Source: an uncultured Clostridia bacterium
GTDB taxonomy: Bacteria > Bacillota > Clostridia > TANB77 > CAG-508
Assembly (NCBI GenBank): GCA_934141605.1
Contig: CAKPCL010000002.1
Location: 84,153 to 148,152, forward strand
Length of the DNA stretch: 64,000 bases
Reading direction: 5' to 3'
The translations under genes were made by a program, and so were the position numbers. Shown here piece after piece: positions 59,180 through 64,000 of this stretch; position 1 is the stretch's first letter, and every line of letters begins with the position of its first letter. The notes under the pieces were generated by a model. The model saw only the letters and a list, made by a program, of their open reading frames with translations, was not told the DNA's origin and did not search any database.

Positions 59180-59608
59180 CTACACCTCAATTTTAATATA
59201 TTTTGGCACATCATTACTTCTTCCAAGCTCTTCTTTAAATTCATATCTTCTTTTAGCTTCATTATATGAATATGCTGATGTATTCCAATTTCTGTATGCC
59301 AGATTACTTAATCTCTTTCCTTTTGATAATTCTTGGCTAGCTTGATTGTGCATTCTTTTTAATATTAAATCTTCTGATCTATTTTTAAATTGTTTAATTT
59401 TTCTTGTTTTTTTAATAATTTCTTTAGTTTTTTTATTGTGTCTTATCTTATTTTGTTTTTTTCTTACTTCTTTTTCTTTTTTATATCTATCATCTTTTTG
59501 TAAAACCTGTGTTACTGCACTTTTTGAAATATTTAATTTTCTTGCAATAGTAGCTGGAATTTCTCTATCTACAAAGTACAGTTTTGTTATCTTATCTTTT
59601 TTGCTCAT
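59180..59608 (-). CDS. HTH DNA-binding protein of mobile elements
   Basis: 142 residues. N-terminal helix-turn-helix (KLYFVDREIPATIARKLNISKSAVTQVLQKD), then a very basic region (about 45-85) and SNLAYRNWNTSAYSYNEAKRRYEF. Similar short HTH proteins occur in clostridial integrative elements. Probably a transcription regulator; target unknown. Confidence 0.65.
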   Translation of the reverse strand: MSKKDKITKLYFVDREIPATIARKLNISKSAVTQVLQKDDRYKKEKEVRKKQNKIRHNKKTKEIIKKTRKIKQFKNRSEDLILKRMHNQASQELSKGKRLSNLAYRNWNTSAYSYNEAKRRYEFKEELGRSNDVPKYIKIEV

Positions 59609-59647
59609 CCTTTGAATTTCTCCTTTACTTAACTTTTTGCTAACACT

Positions 59648-59800
59648 TTAAGGAATCGTCAAACCTAATGAGCTTTTTCGTTCCATCTCATCTTTTTCTT
59701 TTTGTAATTTTAGAATTTTCTTTTTAAAACCTATAACACGTTTTTTTACAATAAGCTGTCTCTTCTTCTCTTTTAAATATAGTTTTAATTTTTTTAACAT
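59648..59800 (-). CDS. Small basic protein, unknown
   Basis: 50 residues, about one third Lys/Arg (LKKLKLYLKEKKRQLIVKKR). ATG at 59800 follows GGGAGGAAAAAC. Predicted coiled coil or nucleic-acid-binding; no family. Confidence 0.5.
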   Translation of the reverse strand: MLKKLKLYLKEKKRQLIVKKRVIGFKKKILKLQKEKDEMERKSSLGLTIP

Positions 59801-59870
59801 TGTTTTTCCTCCCTTCTCACCTATTAGAAACGAATTGAATAATAGGAAAAGGGACAAAATTTAAAATTTT

Positions 59871-60044
59871 TTATTTTTCTCTATTTTTTGTTAATATTTT
59901 ATATATTTTTTCAATTATTTCTCCCTTTAAATCTTCATCTATTGGACCACCTGGATATAGTCTACTATATTTATTTATTAGGTTTTCATACTTATTTAGA
60001 ATTTCAATAACATCATCATCAGTCAAATTATAATTATTAAACAT
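59871..60044 (-). CDS. HTH_16-like conjugative-element small protein
   Basis: 57 residues: LTDDDVIEILNKYENLINKYSRLYPGGPIDEDLKGEIIEKIYKIL, similar to the short helix-turn-helix conjugative-transposon domain paired with sigma-like factors. Ribosome binding site AAAGGAGAAAAA. Its ATG overlaps the sigma-like gene stop by one base (TAATG). Confidence 0.65.
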   Translation of the reverse strand: MFNNYNLTDDDVIEILNKYENLINKYSRLYPGGPIDEDLKGEIIEKIYKILTKNREK

Positions 60045-60415
60045 TAAATTTTTCTCCTTTTTTCAAATTTTTTTCTCATTTTCTCTAATGCTCTATTTCG
60101 TTTCTTAGTAACACCTGACTTAGTTATAAATAATATTTTTGAGATTTCTTCATCTGATTTATTTTCAATATAATATAAAGAAAGCACTAACTTTTCATTA
60201 TAAGTCAGCGTTCCTGCTATTTCTGACAAAATTTCATCACGAAAAATACATTCAAACTTTTCGGCTTGAAATTCTTGATCCATTTTTATTTCTAAATTTT
60301 CTTCCATTTTATCTTGTGAATATAAAATTTCTTCTTCAAGGCTTAATTCTTTAAAAACATTTTTATTTTTTCTAAAATAATCAACTCTTGTATTTTTTAC
60401 AATTACCTTTAACAT
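60044..60415 (-). CDS. Sigma-70-like regulator (region 4) of mobile element
   Basis: 123 residues: VKNTRVDYFRKNKNVFKELSLEEE then TLTYNEKLVLSLYYIENKSDEEISKILFITKSGVTKKRNRALEKMRK, a sigma region 4-type HTH. Same class as the small sigma-like proteins of Tn916-type elements. ATG at 60415 follows AGAGGAGG; a TTG 10 codons upstream is possible. A stem-loop covers the upstream leader. Confidence 0.75.
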   Translation of the reverse strand: MLKVIVKNTRVDYFRKNKNVFKELSLEEEILYSQDKMEENLEIKMDQEFQAEKFECIFRDEILSEIAGTLTYNEKLVLSLYYIENKSDEEISKILFITKSGVTKKRNRALEKMRKKFEKRRKI

Positions 60416-60445
60416 TGCCTCCTCTTTATTGCTTAATATATACAA

Positions 60446-60502
60446 AATACTCCCTCATTCTAGGAACTTATTATTTATATCAATAAGTTCAAAAGGAGTA
60501 TT
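60446..60502 (-). promoter_or_regulatory. Two-step stem-loop in the leader of the sigma-like gene
   Basis: AATACTCC (60446-60453) pairs with GGAGTATT (60495-60502), and GAACTTAT with ATAAGTTC (60464-60490). The outer stem buries a GGGAGTATT ribosome-binding-like sequence, so it might control translation. Confidence 0.4.
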
Positions 60503-60693
60503 AATTGTTTTTAATATCCGTTATCATCTATTTTATCTTCACATTTTTTCGTCTCCCCCTTATATCAAAATTTAAAAGTTTCTTACTTATTTGCTTTTGT
60601 ATTTATTCAATCTGCTTTTGTAGCTCCTTTTAAACTTTAATATAAAGTTCCCGAGCTCATACTACTATGGTTTTAGGAGTATTTGTTAAAAAC

Positions 60694-60719
60694 GGTGTAA
60701 TGAGGTGTAAAAGGGTGTG
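60694..60719 (+). promoter_or_regulatory. Three GGTGT direct repeats at 10-bp spacing
   Basis: GGTGTA at 60694 and 60704 and GGTGTG at 60714, in phase on one DNA face, about 85 bp upstream of the predicted -10 of the Spo0A-like gene. Operator-like; binding protein unknown. Confidence 0.45.
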
Positions 60720-60732
60720 TTTTTGCATTAAA

Positions 60733-60751
60733 TTGTCGATATTTGTCGAAA
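60733..60751 (+). promoter_or_regulatory. Tandem 0A boxes upstream of the Spo0A-like gene
   Basis: TTGTCGAT (60733-60740) and the consensus TTTGTCGAAA (60742-60751), spaced exactly 10 bp, as is usual for Spo0A dimers. They lie just upstream of the predicted -35, so positive control or feedback by Spo0A or by the encoded homologue is plausible. Confidence 0.65.
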
Positions 60752-60779
60752 ATTTTTCCTGTTTTTTACATTTATTTTA

Positions 60780-60808
60780 TTGTGTTTACATAATTTTTGT
60801 GATATACT
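60780..60808 (+). promoter_or_regulatory. Promoter of the Spo0A-like gene
   Basis: Weak -35 TTGTGT (60780-60785), 17-bp spacer, extended -10 TGaTATACT (-10 at 60803-60808). The poor -35 fits an activator-dependent promoter. Confidence 0.55.
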
Positions 60809-60850
60809 ATTGTTGTATTTTAATAATTACATTTGTTGGGGGTTGTTTAA

Positions 60851-61579
60851 ATGGTTAAAATCCTTATTGCAGATACTGATATACAACGTAATTCAGCAAG
60901 CTGCCAATTTCTTGCAAATGAGAAAGGGTTTGAAATTGAAAGCACCAATGATGGCAGTTCTACGATAAAAAAATATTTGGAAATTGAGCCAAACATTTTT
61001 ATTTTAGATTCAAATTTCACAGATATAAAAACTCTTGAAATAATTGATAGGCTATCTATTTCTCCTATCGAGAAAAGAAAAAAGAATACAATTTTAACTA
61101 TAAGCGAGCCATACAAGCCATTCCTTATAGAAAATGTATCAAAAGTTTATCAGTTTCTTTATAGGCCCTTTGACAACGAAAAATTGCTTAACACAATCAA
61201 CCAAATGAAATTAGAATTTAAGGTAACGGACTTAACAGAAGAAGAATTAAATATGTATCTATTGCCATTGGATTTCAATGTGAATTCAAATGGTTGCCAT
61301 TATCTAAAGTCAGCAATATTTCAATATTACTACTATCCACATAAGTTTAATTCATTAGATGATTTGTTTTTAAATGTTGCTTTAGAATATGGTATTAGTC
61401 CTCGTGAAGTACGAGATGGAATAAGGAGTTCTTTAATTCCTTTTAACAGATATAAAAACTATAATGCTTCCAAACCTATAATGAGGTTCTTTGATTTAAC
61501 CAAAGATCCGATAACACCTAAATATTTTATATCAACATTTGTTACATATTTAAGATTAAAAAAAATGAGAAATAAGTAA
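60851..61579 (+). CDS. Divergent Spo0A-like response regulator
   Basis: 242 residues. Receiver domain (1 to about 120): KILIADTDIQ (acid pocket), FILDSNFTD (candidate phosphoacceptor Asp), ILTISEPY, and RPFD where Lys is usual. C-terminal Spo0A-type DNA-binding domain (about 130-240): LPLDFNVNSNGCHYLKSAIF, VALEYGISPREVRDGIRSSLI, FISTFVTYLRLKK, matching the Spo0A pattern of GYQYLRDAI, V-ERAIRHAI and FIAMVADKLRL. Clearly not the housekeeping Spo0A. GGGGG at 8 bp before ATG. Convergent with the radical SAM gene. Confidence 0.82.
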   Translation: MVKILIADTDIQRNSASCQFLANEKGFEIESTNDGSSTIKKYLEIEPNIFILDSNFTDIKTLEIIDRLSISPIEKRKKNTILTISEPYKPFLIENVSKVYQFLYRPFDNEKLLNTINQMKLEFKVTDLTEEELNMYLLPLDFNVNSNGCHYLKSAIFQYYYYPHKFNSLDDLFLNVALEYGISPREVRDGIRSSLIPFNRYKNYNASKPIMRFFDLTKDPITPKYFISTFVTYLRLKKMRNK

Positions 61580-61618
61580 ATTGTTTATACTAACAAATAA
61601 AACTTATTTCTCATTTTT
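61561..61618. terminator. Bidirectional terminator
   Basis: AAAAATGAGAAATAAGT (61561-61577) is exactly complementary to 61602-61618. It contains the end of the Spo0A-like gene and abuts the stop of the radical SAM gene, so the two genes are locked in a convergent unit. Confidence 0.85.
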
Positions 61619-62800
61619 TTATTTTTTATATTTGTATTCTTTATAATCTTTTATAATATCTTCTACTCTATTCTCATAAGGTTCTTGTATAAGGGCATTT
61701 AATTTATTTCCTATAACATTTATAGTTTTTTGTAGTTCTTGTTCTGGAATGTCATTTTTATCATTAAAAATATTAAAAATTGGTGTTTCAATATTTTTAT
61801 TTTCTTTTGTTTTTATTGCAATTTCTAGACCATTGATATCTGGCATATTATATCTAGCAAATACCATTTCTGGTTTCAAATCAATAATTTTGTTATACGC
61901 ATCATTTCCATTAGTTGCAACACCTACTAAATCAACATATTCTAATCCTTTTATTAAATTGATAATATTTTCTCTAACACTTTCATCATTGTATGCAACT
62001 AAGGTTCTAATCTTTCCGTTTGAAAATATTTTATCAAAATCTATTATTTCTTCTTTCAAAGCATTTCCAAAATAATGATCTTTTCCATTTTGTGTTTGCA
62101 ATATATCTCCATTAGGAATTATCACAATACTCTTTTCAAACTCACTTTGTTTTTTATATTCAACTTTTTTTATGTTTTTAAATACTTTTAGATTTTTTAT
62201 ACTATTTTCTAATATGCTTTCATCAACTTCAAATTCTTTCTCATTCTTCTCTGCTCTTTCTCTAATTGGCATAAATTTTAAAAATTTCCATTTTTCAATT
62301 TGATAGTTATCTAGAAATTCTCCTAATTCCTCTAATTTATCTACATTAAGTTTACTAACAACAGTATTTATTCCAACCTTGATGTTTTTGTTTTTTGTTT
62401 TTTCTAATAAATTCTTTATTATTTCTAAATGATTATTTTCTTTTCCTAATGCTACATTTATATCATTTTCTATTGAATCTATAGACAAATTAATTTCATC
62501 CAAAGTATTTAAAATATCTTCTACATATTCGTTATCGTTCTTTGATAAGTAAATTCCGTTCGTTACTAATTTATTATATAATCCTCTTTCTTTTGATTCT
62601 CTCATTAATTCATTTACTCTTGGATATAATACCGCTTCTCCACCAGTCCAAGTAATATGGTTTATCCCACTTGCAATTAAATGATTTAATACTCTTTCAT
62701 TTTCTTCAAAAGATAGATTTGGTATATTATTAAATCCAAAACAATATTTGCATCCTTGATTACATTTAGTTGTAATTTTCCAACAAACCTTTTTCTTCAT
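61619..62800 (-). CDS. Radical SAM protein fused to a receiver-like domain without phosphoacceptor
   Basis: 393 residues. Radical SAM part (1 to about 265): TTKCNQGCKYCFGF (CxxxCxxC cluster), TWTGGEAVLYP, LVTNGIYLS, INLSIDSIEND, GINTVVSKLNVDKLEELGEF, KWKFLKFMPI. The second half of this set resembles viperin-family enzymes more than SPASM proteins. C-terminal receiver-like part (about 270-365): RTLVAYNDESVREN, VDLVGVATNGNDAYNKI, PEMVFARYNMPDINGLE; the Asp of the usual LLD is Arg. Substrate unknown. Ribosome binding site AAAAGAGGATTT. Confidence 0.8.
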   Translation of the reverse strand: MKKKVCWKITTKCNQGCKYCFGFNNIPNLSFEENERVLNHLIASGINHITWTGGEAVLYPRVNELMRESKERGLYNKLVTNGIYLSKNDNEYVEDILNTLDEINLSIDSIENDINVALGKENNHLEIIKNLLEKTKNKNIKVGINTVVSKLNVDKLEELGEFLDNYQIEKWKFLKFMPIRERAEKNEKEFEVDESILENSIKNLKVFKNIKKVEYKKQSEFEKSIVIIPNGDILQTQNGKDHYFGNALKEEIIDFDKIFSNGKIRTLVAYNDESVRENIINLIKGLEYVDLVGVATNGNDAYNKIIDLKPEMVFARYNMPDINGLEIAIKTKENKNIETPIFNIFNDKNDIPEQELQKTINVIGNKLNALIQEPYENRVEDIIKDYKEYKYKK

Positions 62801-62954
62801 TATAAATCCTCTTTTCTTATATAATATCTCTTTTTATACACTAATATTATACATTGTTTTTATAATGAAGACTATTTCTAAATTTTTAACATCATTTAAT
62901 TTTTATTTAACATAAAATGGAAAATACCCTAGAAATAGGGTATTTATAATTTTA

Positions 62955-63824
62955 TTATTTCAAATATTCTTTTATAAACTTCTTGTCTATTTTAGTAAGC
63001 TCTCCACTTAAATAAATTAAATTTAATTTTATATTTGGCAATTTTATTGGTAATTCAACTTCATATAATTCCTTATTATTTAATTCTTTTTTTACAGCCT
63101 CTTTTATAACATATGCTATTCCCATATTTCTTTTTACTGCTTCAACTCTTATTTCTGTTGCATCACACATCATATCTGCATGTATAGAAATATTACTTTT
63201 TTTCAGTATTTCTTTTAACTGTTGTGTAGCTTTTGTATTTTCTAAGTTTAAAATGCAATTCAAATTTTCCAATTCTTTTATATCAGAAATTTTTAGTGGT
63301 GCTTTTGAAACAAATATATTATTTATTGTTAATAACTCTTTTACTTCTACATTACTGCTATTTATTTCTGTGTCTATTATTGCAAAATCAATTTTATGAT
63401 TGTGTAATAGTTCCAACATTTTATTTGTATCTACTTCACATATTATTTCTACATTAAGTTTTGGAAAATCTCTTTTTACTTTCTCCACCTTTTCCATTAA
63501 AAAATAGCTTGTAAAATGAGATGGACATCCTATCTTTATACACCCACATTCCATATCATTCTTATCTTTTGCCATTTTTTCGGCAAAATCAAAACTAGAT
63601 ATTGATTTATTTACTATATCATAAAGTTCTTGTCCATCTACTGTCAATGTTACTCCTTTGCTTTCTCTATTGAAAAGTTTTAAATTTAATTGTTCTTCAA
63701 GGTTTGATATTTGTGTACTAACATTTGGAACTGATAATCCTAGTTTTTCTGCTGCCTCTGAATAACTTTTGGACTGTGCAACTTTACAAAATATTCTATA
63801 TAAATTCAAATTTATATTTGACAT
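62955..63824 (-). CDS. LysR-type transcriptional regulator
   Basis: 289 residues: N-terminal winged HTH LNLYRIFCKVAQSKSYSEAAEKLGLSVPNVSTQISNLEE, linker helix, C-terminal periplasmic-binding-like effector domain (about 90-289) with CIKIGCPSHF and IDFAIIDTEI. Ribosome binding site AGGAGCGTGG. It follows an unfinished upstream gene by 12 bp, so it is probably the second gene of that operon. Effector unknown. Confidence 0.9.
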   Translation of the reverse strand: MSNINLNLYRIFCKVAQSKSYSEAAEKLGLSVPNVSTQISNLEEQLNLKLFNRESKGVTLTVDGQELYDIVNKSISSFDFAEKMAKDKNDMECGCIKIGCPSHFTSYFLMEKVEKVKRDFPKLNVEIICEVDTNKMLELLHNHKIDFAIIDTEINSSNVEVKELLTINNIFVSKAPLKISDIKELENLNCILNLENTKATQQLKEILKKSNISIHADMMCDATEIRVEAVKRNMGIAYVIKEAVKKELNNKELYEVELPIKLPNIKLNLIYLSGELTKIDKKFIKEYLK

Positions 63825-63836
63825 ACAACCACGCTC

Positions 63837-64000
63837 CTATAAAATCTTCTTTAATTCTATTTCAGCTTTTTTTATAAAATAATCATTACAATCAATTGGA
63901 ATATCTAATTTTTCCAATTCATATTTTATTTTATCTATTGTATCTAATTGTTCATTTTCTTCAATCTCAATTAGCTTATCACCATTTAGTACATCTTTTA
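63837..64000 (-). CDS. C-terminal end of an unknown protein (5' partial)
   Basis: The minus-strand frame is open to the right edge and ends at TAG (63837-63839). The 53 visible residues are acidic and helical (VLNGDKLIEIEENEQLDTI, KLDIPIDCNDYFIKKA). No family can be assigned from this part. Just upstream of the LysR gene. Confidence 0.6.
   Translation of the reverse strand, partial: KDVLNGDKLIEIEENEQLDTIDKIKYELEKLDIPIDCNDYFIKKAEIELKKIL

Larger units (their letters stand above)
55070..64000. mobile_element. Putative serine-recombinase element inserted in cotJC (right end beyond window)
   Basis: Begins at the cotJC break and contains two large serine recombinases, a TnpW-like gene, small conjugative-element-type genes, a sigma-like factor and accessory regulators. 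No second cotJC part or opposite att site appears before 64000. Whether the genes from 60.8 kb onward belong to the same element is inferred from the missing cotJC half. Confidence 0.6.

Overview
The window comes from a low-GC (AT-rich), endospore-lineage Firmicute, most likely an anaerobic Clostridia relative. The evidence is the codon and base composition, the spoVAC-spoVAD-spoVAE set, spoIIM next to xerD, a cotJC fragment, the prpC-prkC-rsgA-rpe and ruvX-ireB neighbourhoods, and strong AGGAGG ribosome binding sites. Most genes lie on the minus strand.

Layout. 1-7.9 kb: end of a membrane protein, the prpC-prkC-rsgA-rpe phosphosignalling and ribosome-assembly operon, deoD, a 250-nt hairpin, greA and pgsA. 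8-13.4 kb: a cell-wall division operon (ftsE-ftsX, two coiled-coil M23 proteins, an S41 protease). 13.5-29.7 kb: a type IV pilus locus. It encodes a PilM-PilN fusion, PilO-like and PilP-like proteins, a short major-type pilin, a prepilin peptidase, two minor pilins, PilB, PilT, PilC, a giant modular pilin-like protein and two surface proteins of a DUF6273-like type. A ROK kinase and a transketolase C-half lie inside it. 29.8-40.8 kb: rsmB, a dodecin-like gene with spoVACDE, infC-rpmI-rplT with an L20-type leader, xerD-spoIIM, an endonuclease-Q-like gene, rnhA and tmcAL. 40.9-54.7 kb: glycogen phosphorylase, a Ca/Mn P-type ATPase behind a yybP-ykoY-type manganese riboswitch and a tRNA-Glu, mrnC, rbgA, a DUF1292 gene, ruvX, ireB, and an unusual operon (VirB2-like protein, AT-hook/MinD-like protein, degenerate GGDEF protein).

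54.9-64 kb: cotJC is cut near its middle, and accessory DNA begins at the cut. It carries two tandem large serine recombinases, a TnpW-like small gene, short conjugative-element-type genes, a sigma-like factor, a divergent Spo0A homologue behind tandem 0A boxes, a viperin/MoaA-like radical SAM protein fused to a receiver domain that lacks its phosphoacceptor, and a LysR regulator. The cotJC 5' part is not in the window, so the element probably runs past the right edge.

Two patterns cut across the window. A 29-nt palindrome (TGTCCAAA...TTTGGACA) recurs at five loci, usually as pairs with a 32-nt period, and forms the C-terminal codons of two ribosome-assembly GTPases. Two sporulation genes (spoVAD, spoIIM) each carry a single extra C before GGA that shifts the frame near the 3' end; this is either real decay or sequence error. 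The strongest candidates for something undescribed are the radical SAM/pseudo-receiver plus Spo0A-like pair inside the cotJC-disrupting element, and the VirB2-like/AT-hook operon.
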